Counted from the stretch's first letter, positions 40,726-54,680 are shown. The stretch is 64,000 nucleotides of DNA from Opitutia bacterium UBA7350 (GCA_949524905.1 CATINC010000007.1:248001-312000), one strand, 5' to 3'. Notes: generated from the sequence alone by a model not told the origin. A program made the numbers and translations.

Positions 40726-41455
40726 GGCGATCGGTATCGCCGTTCTTTCATATGGGCTGCTGGCAGCGGGTCTGAGCGCAAATGATTTTGTGACTATGGA
40801 CGAATTGCTTGATGAGGATTTAGATGGATCCACAGTTGAAGTGCAGGATCCGTTTGAGTCTGTTAATCGGGCTATTTTTAAGTTTAACGATTTCATTTAC
40901 CTAAAGGTCATGGACCCAGCGGCCTCTGCCTACCAAGCCATCACGCCTGACTCCGTTGAGGGGAAGCTGAGCAACTTTTTTGATAATCTGAATTATCCTG
41001 TGCGTCTGGCTGGCAATCTCATGCAGGGTAAAGTTGAGGGTGCTCTTTTAGAAAGCAGTGCCTTCGTGATCAATACTACGGTAGGCGTAGTTGGTTTGTT
41101 CCGACCTTCAGAAAAATTTCCTAGGATAGCGTCATTGCCAAAAGAAGACCTTGGCCAGGCACTCGGCGCATGGGGCTTAGGCGAAGGCCCCTACTTGGTT
41201 CTGCCGATACAGGGGCCTTCTTCAGTTCGGGATTTCGCTGGCTGGTTTGCAGATAGGACCATTCACCCGCTTCAGAAACCCATAACGCAAGTGGATGAAG
41301 ATAAAGTGCGAACGGCTTACAGCCTCGGTAAAACCGTGGGCAACAGCCCGACGCTAATGCAACGTTACCAACAGACAAAAAGCAGTGCTTTAGATCCGTA
41401 TGTTGCCCTTCGCAACGCATATCTACAGTACCGCGAAGCTGCCGTAAGGGATTAA
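40694..41455 (+). CDS. mlaA: MlaA/VacJ family protein
   Basis: DPFESVNRAIFKFND, NFFDNLNYPVRLAGNLMQGK, EDLGQALGAWGLGEGPYLVLPIQGPSSVRD. Confidence 0.9.
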   Translation: MKNWNSKPKFKAIGIAVLSYGLLAAGLSANDFVTMDELLDEDLDGSTVEVQDPFESVNRAIFKFNDFIYLKVMDPAASAYQAITPDSVEGKLSNFFDNLNYPVRLAGNLMQGKVEGALLESSAFVINTTVGVVGLFRPSEKFPRIASLPKEDLGQALGAWGLGEGPYLVLPIQGPSSVRDFAGWFADRTIHPLQKPITQVDEDKVRTAYSLGKTVGNSPTLMQRYQQTKSSALDPYVALRNAYLQYREAAVRD

Positions 41456-41499
41456 ATAAACTCGTGTTAAAATTATTTTAATCCAGGATCGCCTCGGTT

Positions 41500-41607
41500 T
41501 TAGCTCCATTCCTGGATGGCGGTGTAGCGGGCGGCAATTTCATCCTGATACAGGGATAGTCGGGGATCCGCCAAATGGACATGGGCATCGTAAAGGCGAG
41601 CCGTCAT
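41500..41607 (-). pseudogene. TatD-like hydrolase remnant (N-terminal 35 codons only)
   Basis: Manual translation MTARLYDAHVHLADPRLSLYQDEIAARYTAIQEWS then TAA; DAHVHLxDPRL is the metal-binding N-terminus of TatD-type hydrolases; the rest is absent because mlaA ends at 41455. Confidence 0.55.
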
Positions 41608-41618
41608 GCTAGAAAGGC

Positions 41619-42038
41619 TTAGGGAGCGGCAAGACAGGCGTGGGCAAAATGCTGGATGAACTCAACGATGCGGCTCAAGCCATTGCGACGGTTGGGCGAG
41701 AGATGTTGGGTGACCCCGACTTCACCTAAAAAGGCGGCATCGTTATCGACAATTTCTTTTGGAGGGGCATCGCTATAGAAATCGCACAGTAGGGAGGCGA
41801 TGCCTTTGACAATGGCGGAATCGGATTCGGATTTAAAGTAGCAGCGACCGTCTTTGAATTCGGGCACTAACCAGAGTTGTGACATGCAGCCTTCGATCTT
41901 AAACTGGTCGATGCGTAAATCTTCCGGCAAGCCGGTTGCAAGTTTACCCCGCTCGACAAGGTAACCAAGGCGTTCGTAAGGGTCGGGAATCAATTCAATT
42001 TCTTCTACGATGGTGGACTGTTTTTCCTTTAAATGCAT
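41619..42038 (-). CDS. sufE: SufE family cysteine desulfuration protein
   Basis: DPYERLGYLVERGKLATGLPEDLRIDQFKIEGCMSQLWLVPEFKDG. Confidence 0.92.
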   Translation of the reverse strand: MHLKEKQSTIVEEIELIPDPYERLGYLVERGKLATGLPEDLRIDQFKIEGCMSQLWLVPEFKDGRCYFKSESDSAIVKGIASLLCDFYSDAPPKEIVDNDAAFLGEVGVTQHLSPNRRNGLSRIVEFIQHFAHACLAAP

Positions 42039-42103
42039 GCTTCTAATAGAGGTATGAATCCGGCCAAAAATGTCAAATGAGGCTTCGTTGAGTTGTAGGT
42101 AAC

Positions 42104-42135
42104 AAAAAGCCCGGTGCGGTGAAGCAACCGGGCTT
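42104..42135 (-). terminator. Rho-independent terminator after eno
   Basis: Minus strand AAGCCCGGT...ACCGGGCTT followed by TTTG. Confidence 0.75.
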
Positions 42136-42152
42136 AAAGGGAAAAGGGTTTT

Positions 42153-43526
<1,374 letters not shown>

Positions 43527-43584
43527 CTACCGCTAGAGGGCATTCAAGGATGCAAATCGACGCTGTCAATAATGCAGGCTTTTC

Positions 43585-44268
43585 TTAGCGTAATTGCTCC
43601 AGACGCTGTTGCCAAGGACTGGCAGGTGTGAGCTTACTCATTTGCTCGGCAAGGTTGGCGAAAACGTTTTCTTTTGCTTCGAGGTGAGCCGTGAGTGCCA
43701 GATAGTAAAGTGCTTCAGCGCGGATACTGTCTGCGGTGGTGGGTTCTGCGATCAACGCTTCCATTTCAGCCTGAGCGGCTGCGGTATCGCCTGTTTCTTT
43801 ATTGGCAAAGGCAAGGCCTAAGCGCGCCCGGCTTTTGAGCATCGGGCTCTCTAAGGCGGTCATCGCACGGGCGTAATTTTCTTTTGCACGATCGTATTCA
43901 GCTGCTTCAAAAGCGGCGTCCGCTACTTGCAGGGCGGCAAATCCACCGAGCTCAAGGGTAGGATAGTCTGTTGCGAACGACTCCAGCGAATCATTGGCTA
44001 GAGCTTCAAGGTAAAGGCTTTGTTGTTTTTCTGAGGTATAGTTGCCGTAGATGCGAACTCCGTTTAAGCCAATAATGACCAAGGCTAGGGCGAGGATGCA
44101 TCCGGTAACAAAACCTTTGTTTTCCATCCAATACATGGAAACTCGTTCTTCAAAGGCGATGTCGGAAGTGTTCTCTGCATCGACGAGATTGCGCTCATCA
44201 ATTGTGGCCGCTTCCTCTTGAGTCTCAGGAAAGAGGTTTTTATTTTTCTTTTGTTGTGGGCGTTTCAT
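43585..44268 (-). CDS. Tetratricopeptide-type membrane-anchored protein
   Basis: N-terminal TM (GFVTGCILALALVIIGLNGV), helical repeats YDRAKENYARAMTALESPMLKSRARLGLAFANKETGDTAAAQAEMEAL. Confidence 0.7.
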   Translation of the reverse strand: MKRPQQKKNKNLFPETQEEAATIDERNLVDAENTSDIAFEERVSMYWMENKGFVTGCILALALVIIGLNGVRIYGNYTSEKQQSLYLEALANDSLESFATDYPTLELGGFAALQVADAAFEAAEYDRAKENYARAMTALESPMLKSRARLGLAFANKETGDTAAAQAEMEALIAEPTTADSIRAEALYYLALTAHLEAKENVFANLAEQMSKLTPASPWQQRLEQLR

Positions 44269-44283
44269 GGTGTTTTGGGCAGG

Positions 44284-45141
44284 CTAGTCAAAGACAACAG
44301 TTTTATTGTTGTAAACTAAGATGCGATTGTCGAGATGGAGTCGAATGGCTTGGGCAAAAACAGATTTTTCAAGATCTCGCCCTTTGCGAATGAGATCTGC
44401 TACGGAATTACGATGATTGATTCGGGTAACGTCTTGGTGGATGATCGGCCCTTCGTCAAGGGTAGCGGTCGCGTAGTGAGCAGTCGCTCCGATGAGTTTG
44501 ACCCCACGCTGGTGTGCCTGGTGGTAAGGTTTTCCGCCTGCGAATGCTGGTAAAAAGGAATGGTGGATGTTGATAACTGGGCAAGCAACTTCCGTGAGGA
44601 ATCGGGCAGAGAGCACCTGCATATAGCGGGCCAGGACGATACATTTAACCCCGGTCTTTTGCAGTAGGCGCAATTGCTCTTCTTCGGCACTTGCTTTGTT
44701 TTCAGCTTTTACGGGAAGGTAATGAAAAGGGATGCCGTATTTTTCAGCGTCGGCTTTAAGGTGATCGTGGTTGGAAATAATGCAGGCTAGTTCACCCGCA
44801 AATTCGCCTGCGCGAAAACGGAGGATGGTATCGTGGAAACAATGATCGATTTTAGATACAAAGAGAGCGACTTTTGGGTGCTCAGTGCTGAGGGCTAGGC
44901 TGATTTCCATGCCCAGTTCATCGTGAACAAAAGCTTTAAAATCAGCTGCCTCTTTTTTAGGGTCGCCCGAGGGAGACCACTCTACGCGTTGAAAGAAGAT
45001 GTTAGCCGCTTCATCTTTGTGCTGATCGGCATGAAAAATATTACTGCCGCGATGGAAAATCCAGCTTGAGACCTGCGAAACTAATCCCGGTTGATCGGGG
45101 CCGTGCAGGAGTGCAACGATCGTTTCCTTTTTTTCGGACAT
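44284..45141 (-). CDS. purU: Formyltetrahydrofolate deformylase
   Basis: ACT domain, then ISNHDHLKADAEKYGIPFHYLPV, VLARYMQVLSARF, INIHHSFLPAFAGGKPYHQAHQRGVKLIGATAHYATATLDEGPIIHQDV. Confidence 0.95.
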   Translation of the reverse strand: MSEKKETIVALLHGPDQPGLVSQVSSWIFHRGSNIFHADQHKDEAANIFFQRVEWSPSGDPKKEAADFKAFVHDELGMEISLALSTEHPKVALFVSKIDHCFHDTILRFRAGEFAGELACIISNHDHLKADAEKYGIPFHYLPVKAENKASAEEEQLRLLQKTGVKCIVLARYMQVLSARFLTEVACPVINIHHSFLPAFAGGKPYHQAHQRGVKLIGATAHYATATLDEGPIIHQDVTRINHRNSVADLIRKGRDLEKSVFAQAIRLHLDNRILVYNNKTVVFD

Positions 45142-45155
45142 GAGTGTCTGGGGCT

Positions 45156-48100
45156 TTAAGCTTTATGGCATTCCTCTGAGTAGCTCTGAATAGAGCGCAC
45201 CTCATAACCTTTTTCGCGAAGGCTTCGGATGCCGTCTACCGCGGCGGCGGCAGCAGAGATGGTTGTCATGATGCAGATGTTATGCTTAAGTGCTTCCGTG
45301 CGAATGAGATTTTCGTTTTGGCGAGGCACGGTGCCTTGAGGCGTATTGATGATGAGGGAGACTTTGCCGTTTTTAATAAGGTCAATTACATTGGGGCGAC
45401 CTTCGCTGAGACGGTAAACCTTCTTAATAGCGATGCCGTTTTCCTTGAGAAGCTTACCCGTTCCAGCTGTGGCAATAATGCCAAAGCCTAATTCGCTGAG
45501 ACCTCGGGCAATTTCAAGGGCACGCTCTTTATCGTGGTCTTTGACTGATATGAAAGCGTCACCTGAATCTGGAAGGCTTGGCTTGGCGGCCATTTGCGAT
45601 TTGGCAAAGGCGACCCCTAGGTCTTTGTCGAGCCCCATGACTTCACCGGTGCTGCGCATTTCGGGGCTTAGCATAATAGGAGCACCGGGGAAACGATTGA
45701 AAGGGAAAACAGATTCTTTAACGGCCCAGTAAGGTGGGGTCACTTCTTTAGTAAAGCCAAGATCTGCCAGTTTTTCCCCCGCCATGACGCGTGCTGCGAG
45801 TTTGGCGAGGGGTATGCCAATTGCTTTTGATACAAAGGGAACGGTGCGGGAGGCACGTGGATTAACTTCAATGATGAAGAGCTCGTCGTCCTTGATGGCG
45901 TATTGTACGTTCATGAGGCCGACCACCTGTAATTCGCGGGCAAGGGCATAGGTTGCTTCACGCACTTTTGTGAGGATCGCTTCTGATAGGGTGTGCGGGG
46001 GCATCACCATGGCGGCATCACCGGAATGGACGCCTGCGAATTCAACGTGCTGAAGGATGCCGCCAATGACAGCGGTCTCACCATCGGAGATACAATCGAC
46101 ATCCAATTCATAGGCATCCTCGAGGAATTGATCCAGGAGGACGGGTTTGCCGGGGGCTACTTCAAAAACGTCCCGCACGATGGCTTTCATCTCGGTAACA
46201 TCGTATACGATGAACATACCGCGTCCACCCAGCACAAAGGAGGGGCGTAAGAGAATGGGAAATCCGATTTCACCGGCGAGCTCGTAAGCCTGTTCTTGCG
46301 AGTTGGCAATGCGGTTCTTGGGTTGCTTGAGGTCAATGCGATCGAGGATTTTACGGAAGAGGTCACGGTCTTCAGCGGCGTCGATCATGGAGGGCGAGGT
46401 CCCGATGATATTGACTCCATGTGCTTCCAGGTCACTGGCAAGATTGAGCGGGGTCTGCCCGCCGAATTGAACAATGACGCCAGCGCATTTTTCCTGACGA
46501 TAGATTTCGAGAACGTCCTCCAGGGTGAGGGGTTCAAAGAAAAGTTTATCTGAGGTGTCGTAGTCGGTAGAAACCGTTTCGGGATTTGAATTTACCATGA
46601 CGGTTTCGTAGCCTGCCTCGCGCAAGGCAAAGGAGGCGTGAACGCAGCAATAGTCAAATTCAATGCCTTGCCCAATCCGATTAGGACCGCCGCCAAGGAT
46701 CATAATCTTCTTCTTATCCGTGGGGGTGATTTCGTTTTCTGCACCGTAGGAGGAGTAGAAATATGGGGTGTAAGCCTGAAATTCCGCGGCACAGGTATCT
46801 ACCAAACGGTACTGAGTATGAATGTCTAAAGCTTCTCGCTTTTTGCGCACGGGTTGCCGACTGGCGTTGATCAGTTCTGCGATGAGAGCATCACTGAAGC
46901 CGGCTTCCTTTGCTTGCCGTAGGAGGGGAGCCTCAAGTTTTGTCAGACTGGTGGCTCGGAGGGCTTTTTCGATATCAACGAGTTCGTTTAATTGCTGCAG
47001 AAACCAAGGGTCAATGGCACAGATTTCATGAATTTCTTCGACGGTCATTCCACTGAAGAAGGCATGGCGCAACCAAAAGACGCGCTCTGGGGTAGGGATC
47101 GAAATACCCTCGCGAATTTTTTGTTTATCCTGAACGGGTTCGTCGAGTCCGGCGCTTTTAGATCCTACAAATCCAGGGGCCCCTATTTCCAGTGAACGCA
47201 GGGCTTTTTGAAAAGACTCTTTGAAGGTGCGACCGATAGCCATGGCTTCGCCCACAGATTTCATCGCAGAGGTTAGGGTATTGTCGGCACCGGGAAATTT
47301 TTCGAAGGTAAATCGTGGGATCTTGGTGACAACGTAATCAATGGTGGGTTCAAAACTTGCGGGGGTTTCGCGGGTGATGTCGTTTCGCAATTCGTCTAGG
47401 CTGTAACCAACGGCCAATTTGGCGGCCATTTTTGCAATAGGGAAGCCCGTGGCTTTTGAGGCGAGGGCGGAACTGCGGGAAACCCGTGGGTTCATCTCAA
47501 TCACAACCATGCGCCCATTTTCGGGATTAACTGAGAATTGAATATTGGAGCCGCCGGTTTCAACGCCAACTTCGCGAATGCAGGCAAAGGAGGCATCGCG
47601 CATCAATTGGTATTCCTTATCGGTAAGCGTCATCGCGGGCGCGATCGTGATCGAGTCGCCTGTGTGTACTCCCATGGGGTCAAAGTTCTCAATCGAGCAG
47701 ATCACCACGCATTGGTCTTTGTGATCGCGCATGACTTCCATCTCATACTCCTTCCATCCAAGGAGGCACTCTTCGACGAGGACTTCAGTGGTGGGGGAAA
47801 TTTCGAGCCCATACTGGACCATTTTTTCGTATTCTTCCCGGTTATAAGCAATCCCACCGCCTGCACCGCCAAGGGTAAAGCTGGGGCGAATGATGATGGG
47901 GAAATCGCCGATCAATTCGTCAGCGGCCTTAAGGGCATCGGGAAGATTGTTGACCGTTTGGGAGCGTGCCACGTCGAGGCCAATTTTTAACATGGCTTGT
48001 TTAAAGACTTCGCGGGCCTCTCCTTTTTCAATGGCTTCGGGTTTAGCTCCGATCATCTCAACTTCGTATTTTTCTAGAATACCCTCCGCATTGAGATCCA

Positions 48101-48398
48101 TGGAAAGGTTTAGACCGGTCTGTCCGCCCAGGGTGGGTAGCAGGGCTTGCGGGCGTTCCTTAGCAATTATCTTTTCAAGGGCATCAATCGTGAGAGGTTC
48201 GATATAAGTAACATCCGCAAACTCGGGATCTGTCATGATGGTGGCGGGATTACTATTTACGAGCACAACTCGATAGCCTTCCTCGCGTAAGGCTTTACAG
48301 GCCTGCGTCCCAGAGTAGTCAAACTCACAAGCTTGGCCGATCACGATCGGTCCAGAGCCTATAATCAGAATGGTTTCAATATCAGTGCGTTTTGGCAT
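45156..48398 (-). CDS. carB: Carbamoyl-phosphate synthase large subunit
   Basis: [37 protein letters not shown]; full two-synthetase-domain length (1080 aa). Confidence 0.97.
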   Translation of the reverse strand: MPKRTDIETILIIGSGPIVIGQACEFDYSGTQACKALREEGYRVVLVNSNPATIMTDPEFADVTYIEPLTIDALEKIIAKERPQALLPTLGGQTGLNLSMDLNAEGILEKYEVEMIGAKPEAIEKGEAREVFKQAMLKIGLDVARSQTVNNLPDALKAADELIGDFPIIIRPSFTLGGAGGGIAYNREEYEKMVQYGLEISPTTEVLVEECLLGWKEYEMEVMRDHKDQCVVICSIENFDPMGVHTGDSITIAPAMTLTDKEYQLMRDASFACIREVGVETGGSNIQFSVNPENGRMVVIEMNPRVSRSSALASKATGFPIAKMAAKLAVGYSLDELRNDITRETPASFEPTIDYVVTKIPRFTFEKFPGADNTLTSAMKSVGEAMAIGRTFKESFQKALRSLEIGAPGFVGSKSAGLDEPVQDKQKIREGISIPTPERVFWLRHAFFSGMTVEEIHEICAIDPWFLQQLNELVDIEKALRATSLTKLEAPLLRQAKEAGFSDALIAELINASRQPVRKKREALDIHTQYRLVDTCAAEFQAYTPYFYSSYGAENEITPTDKKKIMILGGGPNRIGQGIEFDYCCVHASFALREAGYETVMVNSNPETVSTDYDTSDKLFFEPLTLEDVLEIYRQEKCAGVIVQFGGQTPLNLASDLEAHGVNIIGTSPSMIDAAEDRDLFRKILDRIDLKQPKNRIANSQEQAYELAGEIGFPILLRPSFVLGGRGMFIVYDVTEMKAIVRDVFEVAPGKPVLLDQFLEDAYELDVDCISDGETAVIGGILQHVEFAGVHSGDAAMVMPPHTLSEAILTKVREATYALARELQVVGLMNVQYAIKDDELFIIEVNPRASRTVPFVSKAIGIPLAKLAARVMAGEKLADLGFTKEVTPPYWAVKESVFPFNRFPGAPIMLSPEMRSTGEVMGLDKDLGVAFAKSQMAAKPSLPDSGDAFISVKDHDKERALEIARGLSELGFGIIATAGTGKLLKENGIAIKKVYRLSEGRPNVIDLIKNGKVSLIINTPQGTVPRQNENLIRTEALKHNICIMTTISAAAAAVDGIRSLREKGYEVRSIQSYSEECHKA

Positions 48399-48523
48399 AA
48401 AATTGTTTTGAGCGTGGAATTTTTATACCAGCATGCAAGCAAGAACACATCAAGCTCGCCCCTCTGAGCGATATTATCCGAAATGGGCTTGTCAGCTGGA
48501 CGGAGCTTGATGTTTTTGGAGAA

Positions 48524-49606
48524 GTGTCAGCGCCTAAAAACACATCTAGCATTTCGGATAGTCTCGAGGGTTTGCCCTACGAGCGTCTCGAGGAGCAACT
48601 GGAAGCATCCGGGGTCAATCCTTTGCACGCTAAAGCGCTCTTTAATGCGGTGCATCGCCGTTTAGAGCATCCGCTTTCTTCTGGGATCGAGCGACTGGTT
48701 CCACCCTTGCAGCGCTGGCTTACTTCTCAAGGAGCTCCAACCGCTTGTGCCATGGAGTCTGTCAGCGAAACTCCCAGTACAGATGGGTACACTCATAAAT
48801 ACCTACTACGCCTTGCCGATGGTGCTGAGGTGGAAACGGTACAAATGGGGTTTCCGGGGCGATTTACCGCTTGTTTGAGCAGTCAGGTTGGTTGTGCAAT
48901 GGGCTGTGTTTTTTGTGCTACCGGGCAAATGGGTTTTGCTCGCCATCTGAGCGCGGGGGAAATCGTGGCGCAGGCACTTCATGTCGAACGGCAACTTCGT
49001 GGCTTACAGGGAGAGCGGCTACGCAATATTGTCATGATGGGCATGGGCGAACCGCTCCATAATTTTGAGGCGACGATGACCGCACTCGAAATTTTGACGG
49101 ATAACCGCGGCCTAAACATAGGTCCTGCACGGGTCGCCATCAGCACGGTAGGTCATATTCCAGGAATTGAGCAACTAGCGCGGCACCCCAAGCGTTATTC
49201 TTTGGCGGTTAGCTTACACGAAGCTAGCGAGGACGAGCGTGCCGCTCTCGTGCCCGTAAATAAAAAGTGGCCGCTTGCGGATCTCTTACAGGTTTGCCGG
49301 GACTACTCACGCCTCAAACGTGCCCGGGTCTTCTTTGCTTGGACCTTGATTGGCGGGGTGAATGACAGCGACGATCACGCTCGTCGACTGGCCGACCTCT
49401 TGCGTGGGATGGATGCGCATGTAAACCTTATCCCACTCAATCCCACCGAGGGTTTTGAGGGAGATGCGCCTGAAGCTGGTCGCGTGCGAGCGTTTCAACA
49501 AATCATTCAAGACTCGGGCTTACCGAGCACTGTGCGCCAGCGGCGTGGAATTGATGTTGCCGCAGGGTGTGGTCAGCTTAAGGTCGCTAGAGCAAATCGC
49601 GTTTAA
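48524..49606 (+). CDS. rlmN: Dual-specificity RNA methyltransferase RlmN family (GTG start)
   Basis: CAMGCVFCATGQMGF radical-SAM motif, MMGMGEPLHNFE, STVRQRRGIDVAAGCGQL. Confidence 0.9.
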   Translation: MSAPKNTSSISDSLEGLPYERLEEQLEASGVNPLHAKALFNAVHRRLEHPLSSGIERLVPPLQRWLTSQGAPTACAMESVSETPSTDGYTHKYLLRLADGAEVETVQMGFPGRFTACLSSQVGCAMGCVFCATGQMGFARHLSAGEIVAQALHVERQLRGLQGERLRNIVMMGMGEPLHNFEATMTALEILTDNRGLNIGPARVAISTVGHIPGIEQLARHPKRYSLAVSLHEASEDERAALVPVNKKWPLADLLQVCRDYSRLKRARVFFAWTLIGGVNDSDDHARRLADLLRGMDAHVNLIPLNPTEGFEGDAPEAGRVRAFQQIIQDSGLPSTVRQRRGIDVAAGCGQLKVARANRV

Positions 49607-49637
49607 ACGATTTTAATCTGATTTTGACGTGAGCAGT

Positions 49638-50258
49638 TTACTTGAGACCTAGTTTTTTGAGCTTGGGCCGTATGATGCGGGCGCAGTAGGGCTGTCCCGG
49701 GTTTTGCTGATAGTAGTTTTGGTGGTAGTCTTCCGCCGGATAATAGGTCGAGGTTGCCGTAATTTCCGTCACGATGGGATCCTTAAACATCGTCTGTGCA
49801 GCCGCCATGGACGCATGGGCGGTTGTCTTTTGAGCCTCGCTATGGTAAAATATAGTGGAACGATATTGCGTGCCTACGTCATAGCCTTGACGGTTCAGTG
49901 TGGTGGGGTCATGCGAGCGCCAGAGCCAATCAAGGAGGGTTTCGTAGGAAATGACCTGAGGGTCAAAATGGATTTGAGTGACTTCGGCATGACCGGTAAT
50001 ACCTTCACAAACGCTTTGGTAGGTTGGGTTTTCTTCTTTACCGCCCATGTAACCGGACTCAACGAAATGAACGCCATCGAGTAATTCAAAGACGGCTTCT
50101 ACGCACCAGAAGCAACCCGCTCCAAAGGTCGCAATTTCCAATTTACTCTTTTCTGTCTCTGGCATGATTTTTATGTCTGCATTAGGGGTTTCTTTTGCGC
50201 AGGCAGTCATGATAAAAAAACTCATGCAAAAGAGAAGGGTGGAGTTTGGTGGTAACAT
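49638..50258 (-). CDS. msrA: Peptide-methionine (S)-S-oxide reductase, lipoprotein form
   Basis: ATFGAGCFWCVEAVFELLDGV, GYMGG, GHAEVTQIHFDP; N-terminal signal with IMTAC lipobox. Confidence 0.93.
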   Translation of the reverse strand: MLPPNSTLLFCMSFFIMTACAKETPNADIKIMPETEKSKLEIATFGAGCFWCVEAVFELLDGVHFVESGYMGGKEENPTYQSVCEGITGHAEVTQIHFDPQVISYETLLDWLWRSHDPTTLNRQGYDVGTQYRSTIFYHSEAQKTTAHASMAAAQTMFKDPIVTEITATSTYYPAEDYHQNYYQQNPGQPYCARIIRPKLKKLGLK

Positions 50259-50300
50259 ATCAATCAGTAGCGAACTGCAACCAGAAGTTCCTTTTTAGCC

Positions 50301-50567
50301 TTAAAGTGAAATCACTCCAGGCACTTGTGCCACCCGTTGGTAGATCGCAATGACTTCATCGCAGGAATGCATCTGCATTTCCATGGTGTAAGCAGTGTAG
50401 CGACCGTTGCGGGAGGATTGAGACTGCACGGGATCATCTGCAAATAATTTCAGGACCGTCTCGGTTTGATCTTTCGGGACAATAAATTTGAAAGGAAAAA
50501 TGCAGGGCCAATCGTAATTTGCATCTAGAGAGGACCGGAAAGATTCTAAGCTTTTGTCTTCAGACAT
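50301..50567 (-). CDS. DUF493 family protein
   Basis: WPCIFPFKFIVPKDQTETVLKLF...SRNGRYTAYTMEMQMHSCDEVIAIYQRVAQVPGVISL. Confidence 0.85.
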   Translation of the reverse strand: MSEDKSLESFRSSLDANYDWPCIFPFKFIVPKDQTETVLKLFADDPVQSQSSRNGRYTAYTMEMQMHSCDEVIAIYQRVAQVPGVISL

Positions 50568-50669
50568 CTTATAAACCTACACATAAAGCTCATTTTGTCA
50601 CGCCCAGCATATTGCTTCCGGACTTGCCACAGAGGCCTCGCCTGTTTTTGTTTGGAAACTTCTCAACCC

Positions 50670-50755
<86 letters not shown>

Positions 50756-50875
50756 GACCTCAAAAATGCTCTATGGCGTTTACCGTTCGTCTATTGGAGG
50801 CTAGACGAGGTCGTTTAAACGGGAATATTCCGCCTAAACCCGCACGAATACTGATTCTTTGATTATTTTGGAAGT

Positions 50876-50891
50876 TGGCACATGGAATGCT
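50876..50891 (+). promoter_or_regulatory. Sigma-54 (-24/-12) promoter candidate for amtB
   Basis: TGGCACATGGAATGCT: perfect TGGCAC -24 element and GG-N10-GC spacing, 90 bp upstream of the amtB start. Confidence 0.7.
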
Positions 50892-50980
50892 TTTGTTTAG
50901 ATGCTCGTGCGTTGTGCGGGTGTTGGCATCAAAGTTTGTCAGCTCTATACACACTAAGAACTCATCTAAACGTTACTAAC

Positions 50981-52767
<1,787 letters not shown>

Positions 52768-52797
52768 TAAGGCGCTGACAGATCTGTTAAGGTCTAC

Positions 52798-52831
52798 AAC
52801 GGCCATCCCTTTCGGGGGGTGGCCGTTTTTT
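52798..52831 (+). terminator. Rho-independent terminator after the first amtB-glnK pair
   Basis: AACGGCCATCCC-TTTC-GGGGGGTGGCCGTT followed by T tract. Confidence 0.85.
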
Positions 52832-52913
52832 GTTATTTACGCCACAATGTGTTTATACTTTTATTTTAAAATCGCGTTTCGGCGCGTAAGCAAAACTAAC
52901 AACGAACTATACT

Positions 52914-54215
52914 ATGCAAAAGACCTTACAATTACTTGTCTTATTTTTCGTACCCTTATTGCTCGGGACGACCCTTATGGCGGAGGAGGCCACGGAAGCA
53001 GTGGTATCGACGCTGAGTTCTGGCGACACTGCCTGGATGATCACCGCGACGGTGCTGGTACTCTTTATGACGCTGCCTGGCTTGGCACTTTTTTACGGCG
53101 GTCTGGTACGCTCCCAAAATGTGCTCTCAGTATTGATGCATTGTTTCGCAATAGCTTGCCTGGCCTCGTTACTATGGGTCGGAGGGCTATACAGTCTGGC
53201 TTTTGCCGAGGGTACGGCCTACTTGGGAGGGCTCTCTAAGCTTGGCTTGCTGGGAGTGGATTCCAGCAGTATGGAGGGCGCAATTCCAGAATCAGTTTTT
53301 ATCATGTTTCAACTGACCTTTGCAATCATTACACCCGCCCTGGTTGTGGGTGCATTTGTAGAGCGCATGAAATTTTCGGCGGTCTTACTTTTTTCAGCAC
53401 TTTGGTTGATTGTGGTCTATGCTCCTGTAGTTCACTGGGTATGGGGCGGCGGTTGGCTCATGGAAAAGGGTGTGCTCGACCTTGCCGGTGGTATCGTGGT
53501 ACATGCCACCGCGGGTATTTCTGCCTTGGTTTTGGCAAAATGCCTTGGGCCACGGGAAGGTTTTCCAACCAAGCTGCACGTGCCGCATAATCCTGGAATG
53601 GTCATGATTGGAGCTTCTATGCTCTGGGTTGGCTGGTTCGGTTTTAACGCGGGCAGCCAATTGGCGGCTAATGAAGCTGCTGGGATGACGATGCTGGTAA
53701 CCCATATTTCTGCAGCAGCCGCTAGTTTGACCTGGATGACAATCGAATGGTTAAAAACGGGCAAACCGGGTCTTGTGGGGATTGTTACTGGCATGGTGGC
53801 CGGTCTGGCATCAATTACGCCAGCTTCTGGTAATGTCGGCCCGGTGGGCGCTTGTATCATCGGTTTTCTCGCGGGCTTCATTTGCTACTTTGCTTGTGGT
53901 TTCGTCAAGCAAGGGCTCAAGATTGACGATTCTCTGGACGTTTTTGCGGTTCACGGCGTGGGCGGCATAATGGGGACACTCTTGGTGGCGGTGCTCGGTA
54001 CGGCTGCTTTTGGAGGCTTTGGGGTAGAATCCATAAGCGCCCAACTTAGCACTCAGGCCTTTGCGGTACTCGCAGTAGTCCTTTGGTCTGGGATCGCGAG
54101 TTATGTGATTATTATCGTTTGCAGAGTTGTGACCGGTCTGCGAGTCTCTGCTGAGGTTGAAACTACTGGGCTAGACCAAGGTGAGCATGGCGAAACCGCC
54201 TACCACTTTGAGTAG
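52914..54215 (+). CDS. amtB: Ammonium transporter (second copy)
   Basis: AWMITATVLVLFMTLPGLALFYGGLVRSQNVLSVLMHCF, LDLAGGIVVHATAGISALVLA, GWFGFNAGS, DVFAVHGVGGIMGTLL. Confidence 0.96.
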   Translation: MQKTLQLLVLFFVPLLLGTTLMAEEATEAVVSTLSSGDTAWMITATVLVLFMTLPGLALFYGGLVRSQNVLSVLMHCFAIACLASLLWVGGLYSLAFAEGTAYLGGLSKLGLLGVDSSSMEGAIPESVFIMFQLTFAIITPALVVGAFVERMKFSAVLLFSALWLIVVYAPVVHWVWGGGWLMEKGVLDLAGGIVVHATAGISALVLAKCLGPREGFPTKLHVPHNPGMVMIGASMLWVGWFGFNAGSQLAANEAAGMTMLVTHISAAAASLTWMTIEWLKTGKPGLVGIVTGMVAGLASITPASGNVGPVGACIIGFLAGFICYFACGFVKQGLKIDDSLDVFAVHGVGGIMGTLLVAVLGTAAFGGFGVESISAQLSTQAFAVLAVVLWSGIASYVIIIVCRVVTGLRVSAEVETTGLDQGEHGETAYHFE

Positions 54216-54258
54216 GGAATTTGCAATTGCCTCACGCTAGTGGTGCTATACGTTATAA

Positions 54259-54618
<360 letters not shown>

Positions 54619-54643
54619 ACAAGCGCCTTTATTACCCCAATAC

Positions 54644-54677
54644 AAATCCGCTTTCCTTTTGGGAGGCGGATTTTTTT
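54644..54677 (+). terminator. Rho-independent terminator after the second amtB-glnK pair
   Basis: AAATCCGCTTTCC-tttt-GGGAGGCGGATTT and T tract. Confidence 0.8.
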
Positions 54678-54680
54678 GAG

